8,019 nucleotides of DNA, taken from contig JBGTBQ010000027.1 of assembly GCA_041749275.1 (NCBI GenBank), positions 1 through 8,019 of the forward strand, read 5' to 3'. The notes beneath the pieces are model-generated. The model was not told where the DNA came from. It made no database searches and worked only from the letters and a program-made list of their open reading frames with translations. Positions 1 to 5,710 of this stretch are shown piece by piece; the first letter of the stretch is position 1, and the number at the start of each line of letters is the position of its first letter. The position numbers and the translations under genes were made by a program. The stretch comes from JBGTBQ01 sp041749275 (GTDB taxonomy: Bacteria; Acidobacteriota; Blastocatellia; Pyrinomonadales; Pyrinomonadaceae).

Positions 1-123
1 TTTAATAATCTGGCGTTGGGCATGATTCGTCACACCGGATGGGAGAATGTCGCTGAGGCGAGACGCTTCTATGATGCTTACCCCGCTCAAGCATTGCAGC
101 TAATTTTGAAGCCGCCCTCCTGA
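1..123 (+). CDS. Transposase C-terminal fragment (probably ISAs1-like), 5' end outside window
   Basis: The open frame runs from the first base to TGA at 121-123 and encodes about 40 residues, beginning FNNLALGMIRHTGW and ending LQLILKPPS. The pattern of a 'NLALG-IR--G--N-A-A-R' helix followed by 'P-QAL-LI' at the extreme C-terminus is what I remember from DDE transposases of the ISAs1 and related families; the assignment is from memory of the family, not a search. The stop is followed at once by TTTGCAAACGCCCTA (125-139), which would read on the other strand as an AGGGCGTTTGC-type terminus and may be the right inverted repeat of the element. After it, a galM reading frame begins in mid-protein, so this is most likely the right end of an insertion sequence that landed in galM. 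The catalytic domain lies outside the window, so integrity cannot be judged. Confidence 0.6.
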   Translation, partial: FNNLALGMIRHTGWENVAEARRFYDAYPAQALQLILKPPS

Positions 124-139
124 CTTTGCAAACGCCCTA
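124..139. repeat. Candidate right terminal inverted repeat of the upstream IS
   Basis: The 16 bases CTTTGCAAACGCCCTA lie between the transposase stop and the first base that fits galM. Position, and the AGGGC-like outer end on the reverse strand, suggest an IS terminus. The partner repeat and the second target-site copy are outside the window, so this is inference. Confidence 0.4.
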
Positions 140-966
140 ACGGCAACCGGATCGGCAAGGGCAAGTTCACCCTGCATGGCACGGAGTACACGCTCGCCAA
201 AAACAACGGTGAGAACCACCTCCACGGCGGTCTCAAGGGCTTCGATAAAGTCGTCTGGACGGCGGCTCCGCTCAAGCGCAAGGGCGGCCCGGCCCTGCGT
301 CTGACATATATCAGTCAGGATGGGGAAGAGGGTTACCCCGGCAAGTTGACCGTCGTGGTCGTCTACACGCTGACCGACGCGAACGAGCTAAAGATTGACT
401 ACGCGGCGACCACTGATAAGGCCACGGTCTTGAACCTCACGCACCACTCTTACTTCAACCTCGCGGGCGAAGGCTCCGGCGACATCCTCGGACACGAGCT
501 GTACATCAACGCCGCCCGCTTCACGCCGACGGACGCGGGCGCGATCCCGACGGGCGAACTGCGCGCCGTCAAGGGCACGCCGATGGACTTCACCACGCCG
601 ACAACCATCGGCGCGCGCATCGGGCAGGATGACGAGCAACTCCGTCTCGGCATCGGTTACGACCACAACTGGGTGCTCGACAAACGTGGCCGCGCGCTAT
701 CGCTCGCCGCGAGAGCCTACGAGCCGAAGAGCGGGCGCGTCATGGAGGTCTCCACGACCGAGCCGGGGATGCAGTTCTATTCGGGGAACTATCTCGATGG
801 CTCCATCGCGGGGAAGGGCGGTAAGACTTATCAGAAACGCCACGGCTTCTGCCTTGAGACGCAGCACTTCCCGGACTCACCGAACAAACCGGCATTCCCT
901 TCGACCATGCTCATGCCCGGACAGAAGTACACGCAGACGACCGTCTACAAGTTTGCCGCACGGTAG
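140..966 (+). pseudogene. galM: Aldose 1-epimerase (mutarotase), N-terminus lost to IS insertion
   Basis: This frame encodes about 275 residues of the galactose mutarotase family, which interconverts alpha and beta anomers of aldoses such as galactose at the entry to the Leloir pathway. Family landmarks are present in order: GNRIGKGKF (about 142-168), NHLHGG with the first conserved His (223-225), THHSYFNLAG with the second His (445-447), DHNWVL with the conserved Asp (661-663), and FCLETQHFPDSPN with the conserved Glu (856-858), which is the catalytic base in characterised members. The stop is TAG at 964-966. Complete proteins are usually about 340-390 residues, so roughly the first 70-100 residues, including the start and any signal peptide, are missing. 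The sequence upstream of 140 is IS DNA. The frame is open back to 124 in register with the transposase stop, but no credible start codon with a ribosome-binding site is seen. The remaining body is intact, which suggests a recent break. Family call is strong; loss of function is inferred. Confidence 0.88.
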
Positions 967-1026
967 TCGCACTACGATTCGATAGAAGTTTGTCGCTAGG
1001 GTTGATTGTTCGGCAGATATAGATTT

Positions 1027-1097
1027 AACGCGGAGGGCGCGGAGAAGACGCGGAGTCCACGGAGAAAACCGATTGCCTTCTCCACGCCCTCCGCGTT
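1027..1097. repeat. 21-bp imperfect inverted repeat (dispersed-repeat type)
   Basis: Arms at 1027-1047 and 1077-1097 are reverse complements with one mismatch (C1040 against A1084), around a 29-nt loop. The left arm and loop consist of variations on CGCGGAG/CACGGAG, a purine-rich motif that recurs as an intergenic repeat in many bacterial genomes. It could fold in RNA, but there is no T-run after it, so it is not a typical terminator. Confidence 0.75.
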
Positions 1098-1148
1098 GAA
1101 ATAATCTCACTCGAAGCTAACCGCTTTTGTGATGCTTGAGCGGGCGGC

Positions 1149-1184
1149 GACGAATTTGTTAGCGTGAGACAAATTCGTCTTTTT
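1149..1184 (+). terminator. Rho-independent-type terminator
   Basis: GACGAATTTGT (1149-1159) and ACAAATTCGTC (1169-1179) form a perfect 11-bp stem with a 9-nt loop and are followed directly by TTTTT (1180-1184). The stem is AT-rich, so it may be weak. It lies 183 bases after the galM stop and before the next operon, where a terminator would separate the two units. Confidence 0.6.
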
Positions 1185-1206
1185 CCTAATAAATACCGGG
1201 TAAATC

Positions 1207-1236
1207 TTGACACGCGGCCTTGATTGAAGTTTGAAT
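1207..1236 (+). promoter_or_regulatory. Possible sigma-70-like promoter for the ATP-grasp operon
   Basis: TTGACA (1207-1212) is a perfect -35 hexamer. With an 18-base spacer it meets TTGAAT (1231-1236), a 4/6 match to the -10 consensus. A start site about 6-7 bases later would fall at or beside the ATG at 1242, which would make the mRNA leaderless. No Shine-Dalgarno sequence is visible before that ATG, which fits. The -10 is weak and the call is tentative. Confidence 0.3.
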
Positions 1237-1241
1237 GTCGC

Positions 1242-2726
1242 ATGGAATCCCCCCAGCCCCGGAATGGCAGAGCCGCTACGCACACCTACGAGGAGCTACT
1301 CTCGGACTATCAACTCGATGCCGCCTTCGACGAGATGTTCGAGACGTTGGAACAGCCGCGCCCGCCCTATTCCGCGCTCTACGAGCGACTGCTCAGGCTG
1401 TCCGCCGACGCGCTCCGCAATCGCCAGCGCGCGGCCAACCTCGCCTTCCTCAATCAGGGCATCACCTTCACGGTCTACGGCGATGGTGAAGGCACCGAGC
1501 GCATCTTCCCTTACGACCTGCTGCCGCGCATCATCACGAGTGAGGAGTGGGCGAAGATAGAGGAGGGTTTGACGCAGCGCATCAAGGCGCTCAACCTGTT
1601 CCTCAAAGACATCTACCACGAAGGCCGGATTCTCTCTGACGAAGTGGTGCCGCGCGCGCTCGTCTACAGTTGCAAGCACTTCCGGCGCGAGATGCGCGGC
1701 CTCCACGTCCCGCGCGACATCTACGTCTCGGTCGTCGGCACCGACCTCATTCGCCTCGCCGGCGGCAGCTTCGCCGTTCTCGAAGACAATCTGCGCGTGC
1801 CGAGCGGCGTCTCCTACATGCTGGCGAACCGGCAAGTGATGAAGCGCGTCTTCCCGCACCTGTTCAGCGCCTACGGCGTCAGGCCGATTGACCACTACGG
1901 CCAACTGCTGCTGGCGACCTTGCGCGCGCTCGCGCCCGCCGACAAACCGGACCCGACCATCGTACTCTTGACGCCCGGCGTCTATAATTCCGCCTACTTC
2001 GAGCACACCTTTCTCGCGCGGCAGATGGGCATCGAGTTGGTGGAAGGGCGCGACCTGCTGACGCACAACAATGTCGTCTACATGCGGACGACCGCCGGTC
2101 TCAGGCGCGTGGATGTCATCTACCGTCGGGTTGACGACGACTTTCTCGACCCGCTCGTCTTCCGCTCCGACTCAAGCCTCGGAGTGCCCGGTCTCTTCAA
2201 CGCCTACCGCGCCGGCAACGTCGCGCTCGCCAACGCGGTCGGCACCGGCGTCGCCGACGATAAGGCGCTCTACGCCTACGTGCCCGCGATCATTCGTTAC
2301 TATCTCGACGAAGAGCCGGTGCTGCCGAACGTGGAGACCTATCTTCTGGACGACGCGGAACGACGCGACTACGTGCTCGCGCATTTGGATGAACTGGTCG
2401 TCAAGGCCGTCGGCGAATCCGGCGGCTACGACATGCTCATCGGCCCGCACAGCACGCCCGACGAGCGCGAGGCGTTCAGGGAGCGCATCATCGCCAACCC
2501 GCGCAACTACATCGCGCAGCCGACGCAATCGCTCTCCCGCGCGCCCTGCTTTATCGAAGGCAAAGTCGAAGCGCGCCATGTTGACCTGCGCCCCTACATC
2601 CTCTATGGCGAACAGATCAAAATCGCGCCCGGCGGACTCACCAGAGTCGCGTTGCGGCGCGGTTCGCTCGTCGTCAATTCTTCGCAGGGCGGCGGGAGTA
2701 AGGACACTTGGGTGCTCTATGAATAA
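1242..2726 (+). CDS. Circularly permuted ATP-grasp protein, predicted peptide ligase (type 2, formerly DUF404/DUF407)
   Basis: This 494-aa protein matches the circularly permuted ATP-grasp family across its full usual length of about 480-490 residues. Conserved blocks in order (numbered from the ATG at 1242): NQGITFTVYGDGEGTERIFP (71-90), KHFRREMRGL (145-154), LEDNLRVPSGVSYML (180-194), TPGVYNSAYFEH (244-255), YRRVDDDFLDPL (294-305), GTGVADDKALY (334-344), KAVGESGGYDMLIGP (388-402), HVDLRPYILYGE (446-457) and VNSSQGGGSKDTWVL (478-492). The family is predicted to use ATP to form amide or peptide bonds; no substrate is proven. It is usually linked to alpha-E and transglutaminase genes, exactly as here, so I read it as the first gene of that operon. 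I chose ATG 1242 over TTG 1224 because the six extra residues are not family-like and would overlap the putative -10. No frame damage is seen, so this component should be functional. Confidence 0.92.
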   Translation: MESPQPRNGRAATHTYEELLSDYQLDAAFDEMFETLEQPRPPYSALYERLLRLSADALRNRQRAANLAFLNQGITFTVYGDGEGTERIFPYDLLPRIITSEEWAKIEEGLTQRIKALNLFLKDIYHEGRILSDEVVPRALVYSCKHFRREMRGLHVPRDIYVSVVGTDLIRLAGGSFAVLEDNLRVPSGVSYMLANRQVMKRVFPHLFSAYGVRPIDHYGQLLLATLRALAPADKPDPTIVLLTPGVYNSAYFEHTFLARQMGIELVEGRDLLTHNNVVYMRTTAGLRRVDVIYRRVDDDFLDPLVFRSDSSLGVPGLFNAYRAGNVALANAVGTGVADDKALYAYVPAIIRYYLDEEPVLPNVETYLLDDAERRDYVLAHLDELVVKAVGESGGYDMLIGPHSTPDEREAFRERIIANPRNYIAQPTQSLSRAPCFIEGKVEARHVDLRPYILYGEQIKIAPGGLTRVALRRGSLVVNSSQGGGSKDTWVLYE

Positions 2727-2805
2727 CGATGAACGCGGAACGATGAACGATGAACTGACAGACAAATGCTTTTCTTTCATCGTTCATCGTTCCGCGTTCA
2801 TCGTT
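2725..2805. repeat. 30-bp perfect inverted repeat between ATP-grasp and alpha-E genes
   Basis: Arms at 2725-2754 and 2776-2805 are perfect reverse complements around a 21-nt loop. Each arm is built from repeated GATGAAC/GAAC units. The left arm includes the last two bases of the ATP-grasp stop codon, and the right arm ends 8 bases before the alpha-E ATG. In the operon mRNA this would form a very stable hairpin just upstream of the alpha-E start. No run of T follows suitable for termination. A dispersed intergenic repeat, an mRNA-processing site or a translational control hairpin are the alternatives. Confidence 0.9.
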
Positions 2806-2813
2806 TCTTGATT

Positions 2814-3470
2814 ATGCTTTCAAGAGTTGCCGACAGTCTCTATTGGATGAGCCGTTACCTTGAGCGGGCGGAGCACACCGCGCGTCTGCTCGATCTGAAT
2901 CTGCACCAGATGCTCGACCAGTCGCCCGCCGCCGCCGGGCCGCGCTGGGAGCGTCTGTTGCTCTCTCTGCGCGCGCCCGCGATTCCCGGCGCGTCGCCGC
3001 CGGATGCCTACCAGATTACGGACGCGCTGACGTTCGACCAGTCGAACGATGTGTCCATCATCTCGTGCATCACGCAGGCGCGCGAGAACGCGCGGCAGGT
3101 GCGCGAGCAGGTCAGCTCGGAGATGTGGGAGCAGTTGAACCGCTTGTGCCTTCAGGTCAAAGGCACGAAGATGGAAGAGATGTGGCAGACCGAGCCGCAC
3201 GAGTTTTTCCAGTCGGTGAAAGACGGCTCGCACCTCTTCCTCGGCGTCACCGACGCGACGATGAGTCACGGCGAGGGTTGGCAGTTCATCCAGCTCGGAC
3301 GCTTCATCGAGCGCGCGGGCGCGACCTCGGCTCTCTTAGACATCTACCTGCCGCCGCACATCGAGCAGCAACGCCTCACCGACGAGCCGCTCGACTACCT
3401 CGGACTCGTCGGTGTGCTCAAATCCTGCACGGCGTTCGAGGCTTACTGTCAGTTAGACGCTTATATGTAA
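2814..3470 (+). pseudogene. Alpha-E domain protein (DUF403), N-terminal two thirds; gene split by a cassette
   Basis: The frame starts at ATG 2814 with MLSRVADSLYWMSRYLERAE, the typical start of the helical alpha-E family, which accompanies permuted ATP-grasp ligases and transglutaminases and is predicted to act with them in peptide synthesis or tagging. Other family stretches are LLLSLRAPAIPG and QFIQLGRFIERAGATSALLD. After EAYCQ (Q213, codon 3450-3452) the native sequence stops, and five foreign codons (LDAYM) lead to TAA at 3468-3470, giving a 218-aa product instead of about 321. The missing end is found at 4407-4733. An upstream in-frame ATG at 2766 was not used because its 16 extra residues come from the hairpin arm and are not family-like. 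No Shine-Dalgarno is evident, so expression may rely on coupling to the upstream gene across the 30-bp inverted repeat. The truncated protein is probably inactive, but that is inference. Confidence 0.9.
3452..3458 (+). other. Integron core site (R' box GTTAGAC) at the left cassette junction
   Basis: GTTAGAC matches the GTTRRRY core of integron recombination sites. The crossover is expected between G3452 (chromosome) and T3453 (cassette). It is perfectly complementary to the R'' box GTCTAAC at 4309-4315, as required for the two halves of one attC site in the circular cassette. Confidence 0.85.
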
Positions 3471-3509
3471 GGTGGATAAGATTATCTGAATTGAAAGGCA
3501 GGCAAAATC

Positions 3510-4148
3510 ATGTTTGAGCCTAAAGATATTATTACCTTTTGCATAGCGTCTGTTGCACTGTTGGTATCCTTGACCACCCTTTATTTAACCCAACTGAAGG
3601 CTGCCCGTGTGCAGATTATGGTAGGAGAGAATCTCAATATCGGTCATTTCTCAGAGGGGAATCTGCATATTTCTTTGCCAGTTGCCTTTGTAAATGATGG
3701 GGCAAGAACTGCTATTGTTAAAAGAGTTGCCTTGCTTATTCAGACGCCAAATAGTAATGAAGGCTATCTTCTTGAACCGACTTTCTTTCAAAGGAATGAT
3801 GAGAAAGGAAACTTTTTGCATGATTCTCCAGCCGCCCCAATTGGGATAGGTTCTAAACAATCTCTTACCAAACAGATATTATTTCGCGCTTCTTATGAAC
3901 GGCCAACGGAGTTCCAGCTTATAGATTCAGGAACTTATAATTTCACACTTCTTGGTTGGGTTAAAGGTGCGATCCATCCTGATATATCTGATTCATTTTC
4001 CGTTATTATCTCTAAAGAGATTGCTGCTAATCTACGAACTCATTTGGAAAGTAAATCTGGCACAACGATTCTTATTCCTCAGGCAATCTGGAGAAATTGG
4101 ACGGCAAGAAGTCTAACTGAGTATCAAGTTAAGGGTCTCATTCCCTAA
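3510..4148 (+). CDS. Cassette-borne hypothetical protein with one N-terminal membrane segment
   Basis: The 212-aa product is not a family I can name. Residues about 7-27 (IITFCIASVALLVSLTTLYL region) form one hydrophobic helix followed by basic residues (K30, R33), which suggests an N-terminal membrane anchor rather than a cleaved signal. The remainder looks like beta-rich soluble sequence (e.g. LHISLPVAFVNDGARTAIVKR, GTYNFTLLGWVKG), possibly one Ig-like fold; no catalytic motif is seen. A purine-rich stretch GAAAGGCAGG lies 9-18 bases before ATG 3510 and can serve as a ribosome-binding site. Base composition is clearly more AT-rich, with codons such as ATA, TTA and AAA, than the GC-rich genes on both sides, which points to a foreign origin. 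It is the only sizeable ORF between the core site and attC, so it is the cassette's cargo. Function unknown. Confidence 0.82.
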   Translation: MFEPKDIITFCIASVALLVSLTTLYLTQLKAARVQIMVGENLNIGHFSEGNLHISLPVAFVNDGARTAIVKRVALLIQTPNSNEGYLLEPTFFQRNDEKGNFLHDSPAAPIGIGSKQSLTKQILFRASYERPTEFQLIDSGTYNFTLLGWVKGAIHPDISDSFSVIISKEIAANLRTHLESKSGTTILIPQAIWRNWTARSLTEYQVKGLIP

Positions 4149-4163
4149 ATCAGTCCTTATGAG

Positions 4164-4252
4164 ATTGGTACACAGCACTTTTTAGTGATAGTGAAATTAA
4201 CCAATAAACATCGAACCCGAAACATATCGCTCAATTTGCGCTGTGTACCAAT
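4164..4252. repeat. 13-bp perfect inverted repeat inside the cassette
   Basis: ATTGGTACACAGC (4164-4176) and GCTGTGTACCAAT (4240-4252) are perfect reverse complements enclosing 63 AT-rich bases. It lies between the cargo ORF stop and the attC site and has no coding content. It may be a transcript-end stem, a relic of a tiny inserted element, or the remains of an earlier structure; I see no flanking duplication. Confidence 0.75.
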
Positions 4253-4308
4253 GTTGTAAGTTTCGATTTAGTTGAATCTCTGAAACGTGCCGTTTCCGTC
4301 AATGCCGC

Positions 4309-4406
4309 GTCTAACAACTCATTCAACCGGAGCGCGAATAGCGTTACCTTCATGCGCGAGGCTATGTTGTAATCGCGGTTCGCCGCAGCCGCGTGAATGC
4401 CGGGCG
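4309..4406 (+). other. attC: attC recombination site of the cassette (98 bp here; 104 bp in the circle)
   Basis: The site starts with R'' GTCTAAC (4309-4315), then L'' CATTCA (4320-4325), and near its end has L' TGAATG (4394-4399) and the G of the R' box (4406), whose remaining TTAGAC is at 3453-3458. R''/R' pair 7/7 and CATTCA/TGAATG pair 6/6. The middle is an imperfect palindrome: CGG 4328-4330 with CCG 4389-4391, GC 4332-4333 with GC 4385-4386, GCGAA 4334-4338 with TTCGC 4379-4383, GCG 4341-4343 with CGC 4374-4376 and TTAC 4344-4347 with GTAA 4369-4372. This leaves a loop of about 21 nt. Such a long, bulged hairpin with these boxes is diagnostic of attC, which recombines as folded single-stranded DNA. 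Confidence 0.87.
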
Positions 4407-4733
4407 TTCTACACGGCGCATGTGCAGCCGCAGTCAATCGCCGAGTTTCTGCTCCTCAACGCGGAGTGCCCGCGCTCCGTGCGCTTCTCGGTGGAGAGCG
4501 TGCAGGCGGCGCTGCAAGCCATCTCGAAACTCACCGGCGTCCGGAAGGCTGGAAGGGCCGAGCGGTTGGCCGGGCGTTTGAGCGCCTCGCTCGAATACGG
4601 ACAGGTTGACGAAATCATCGCGGACAACCTCGGCGCTTTTCTGGCGGACATACAGGGTCGCTGCAACCAGCTTCACACGGCGATCCACCAGACCTACATC
4701 GCTTATCAGATTGACACCGCGCTGGCTTCCTGA
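4407..4733 (+). pseudogene. Alpha-E domain protein (DUF403), C-terminal third, separated by the cassette
   Basis: From TTC 4407 the frame reads FYTAHVQPQSIAEFLLLNAE, continuing with SVRFSVESVQAALQAI, AGRAERLAGRLSASLEYGQVDEI and ending near HQTYIAYQIDTALAS before TGA 4731-4733. This is the conserved C-terminal part of alpha-E proteins. Joined to 2814-3452 it gives 213 + 108 = 321 residues, the usual family length, with no base gained or lost at the junction. An open frame extends back into attC to about 4287, but those residues are attC sequence, not protein. No convincing start codon with a ribosome-binding site precedes it, so the fragment is probably not made. The stop lies 26 bases before the transglutaminase ATG, as expected for a tight operon. 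Confidence 0.9.
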
Positions 4734-4759
4734 GATTAATCCGAACGAACGAATAACCA

Positions 4760-5707
4760 ATGTACTATTCCGTCCGCCACACGACACGCTTTCGTTACGA
4801 CAAGCAGATCAGCGAGAGCATGATGGAAGTCCACATGCAGCCGCGCGACGACCGGTTCCAACGCTGTCTCCGCTTCGATCTGGGCGTCAGCCCGCGCGCG
4901 CAAGTGCTCCACTACCGCGACCACCTCGGCAACACCGTCCACCACTTCGACATCCCGCGCGCGCACTCGCAACTCGCCATCACCGCGCACTCGGTCGTCG
5001 AGATGTCGCCGCCGGAACCGTTGCCGGCATTCCTCGACGCCGACGCATGGGATGAGATAGACCGTCTGGCCGAGGCGGACGACCACGCCCTCGATCTACT
5101 GCCGAGCCGCTTCACCGAGCCGACCGAGCTTTTGCGCTCGCTCGCGCGCGAACTCGATTGCGAAGCGCGACGCGGCGACCCGCTCGCCCTGCTCCGCGAG
5201 ATCAACTCCGCCATCCACGCACGCTTCGACTACGCGCCACAGAGCACCAGCGTTGACTCGCCGATAGACGACGCGCTGCGCGCACGCAAGGGCGTCTGTC
5301 AGGACTTCGCGCACATCATGCTCGCACTCATCCGCGAAAACCTGCGCGTTCCCTGCCGCTACATCAGCGGATACCTTTTCCACCGCCTCGAAGCACACGA
5401 CCGCTCCGACCCGGACGCGACGCACGCATGGGTCGAGGCGCTGCTGCCCGGCCTCGGCTGGATCGGCTTCGACCCGACCAACAACCTCACGGCCTCCGAC
5501 CGTCACATCCGCGTCGCCGTCGGGCGCGACTATGGCGACGTACCGCCCACGCGCGGCGTCTTCAAAGGCGAGGCTGAAAGTGAATTGAAAGTCGCCGTGA
5601 AGGTCGAGCCATGCGACGCGCCCCCGGCGGGAGAGAAGTTAGAACTGGTGATGGAGACCGTGCCGCCCGAAGCTAATGAACAGCAGCAGCAACAGCAACA
5701 GCAATGA
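4760..5707 (+). CDS. Transglutaminase-like cysteine protease with bacterial transglutaminase N-terminal domain
   Basis: The 315-aa protein begins MYYSVRHTTRFRYDKQISES, typical of the beta-rich bacterial transglutaminase N-terminal domain (about residues 1-85), followed by a papain-fold transglutaminase core (about 145-245). The triad is complete: Cys180 in RKGVCQDFAHIM, His222 in DATHAWVEA and Asp238 in GWIGFDPTNN. Family members hydrolyse or transfer amide bonds; in this operon type the enzyme is predicted to cleave or process the peptide made by the ATP-grasp ligase. No signal peptide or membrane helix is seen, so it should act in the cytoplasm. The ATG at 4760 is favoured because conserved sequence starts there; the ribosome-binding site is weak. 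The protein ends in an unusual run of eight glutamines (308-315) encoded by mixed CAG/CAA codons. The gene is intact, but its transcription from the operon promoter now has to cross the cassette. Confidence 0.93.
   Translation: MYYSVRHTTRFRYDKQISESMMEVHMQPRDDRFQRCLRFDLGVSPRAQVLHYRDHLGNTVHHFDIPRAHSQLAITAHSVVEMSPPEPLPAFLDADAWDEIDRLAEADDHALDLLPSRFTEPTELLRSLARELDCEARRGDPLALLREINSAIHARFDYAPQSTSVDSPIDDALRARKGVCQDFAHIMLALIRENLRVPCRYISGYLFHRLEAHDRSDPDATHAWVEALLPGLGWIGFDPTNNLTASDRHIRVAVGRDYGDVPPTRGVFKGEAESELKVAVKVEPCDAPPAGEKLELVMETVPPEANEQQQQQQQQ
5684..5704 (+). repeat. CAG/CAA trinucleotide tract encoding a C-terminal poly-Gln tail
   Basis: The last eight sense codons of the transglutaminase (from about 5681) are all CAG or CAA, immediately before TGA 5705-5707. 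Such tracts can change length by replication slippage; a tail of this kind is not part of the enzyme fold. Confidence 0.8.
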
Positions 5708-5710
5708 ATC

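Larger units (their letters stand above)
3453..4406 (+). mobile_element. Single integron gene cassette inserted in the alpha-E gene
   Basis: The 954-bp segment has the anatomy of a gene cassette: a TTAGAC start, a short leader, one ORF (3510-4148) and an attC site at the 3' end closing at G4406. Deleting exactly 3453-4406 joins CAG to TTCTAC and restores EAYCQ-FYTAHVQP in one frame, as in intact alpha-E proteins. The host site therefore read CAG^TTCTAC, a G^TT triplet such as integron integrases use at secondary sites. There is no transposase and no IS-like terminal repeat. The only shared junction bases are GTT, which the core-site crossover explains. The segment is visibly more AT-rich in its ORF than its neighbours. 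No integrase or attI is in the window, so the enzyme acted in trans or has been lost. Insertion is in the operon's orientation, so the operon promoter could transcribe the cargo. Confidence 0.88.

Noticed and set aside
1296..2066. 256-aa minus-strand frame inside the ATP-grasp gene
   Set aside because: It is the low-complexity antisense shadow of a conserved gene; no start signal or family features.
2172..2780. 202-aa minus-strand frame across the end of the ATP-grasp gene
   Set aside because: Antisense shadow, and its start lies in the arm of the 30-bp palindrome.
2766..2813. Upstream ATG as start of the alpha-E protein
   Set aside because: The 16 added residues are encoded by the palindrome loop and arm and do not fit the family, which begins MLSRVA at 2814.
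3651..3860. 69-aa minus-strand frame in the cassette
   Set aside because: Cassettes usually carry the gene in the attC-proximal orientation on the plus strand; no start signal or domain seen.
4287..4406. Extended N-terminus of the downstream alpha-E fragment
   Set aside because: The codons are attC sequence; homology to alpha-E begins exactly at 4407.
3453..4406. The alpha-E insertion as an insertion sequence or MITE
   Set aside because: No transposase, no terminal inverted repeats at its edges, and no target duplication beyond the shared GTT; the core sites and attC explain both edges.
4434..4787. Minus-strand frame over the alpha-E C-terminal fragment
   Set aside because: Opposite to a well-conserved family sequence; no independent support.
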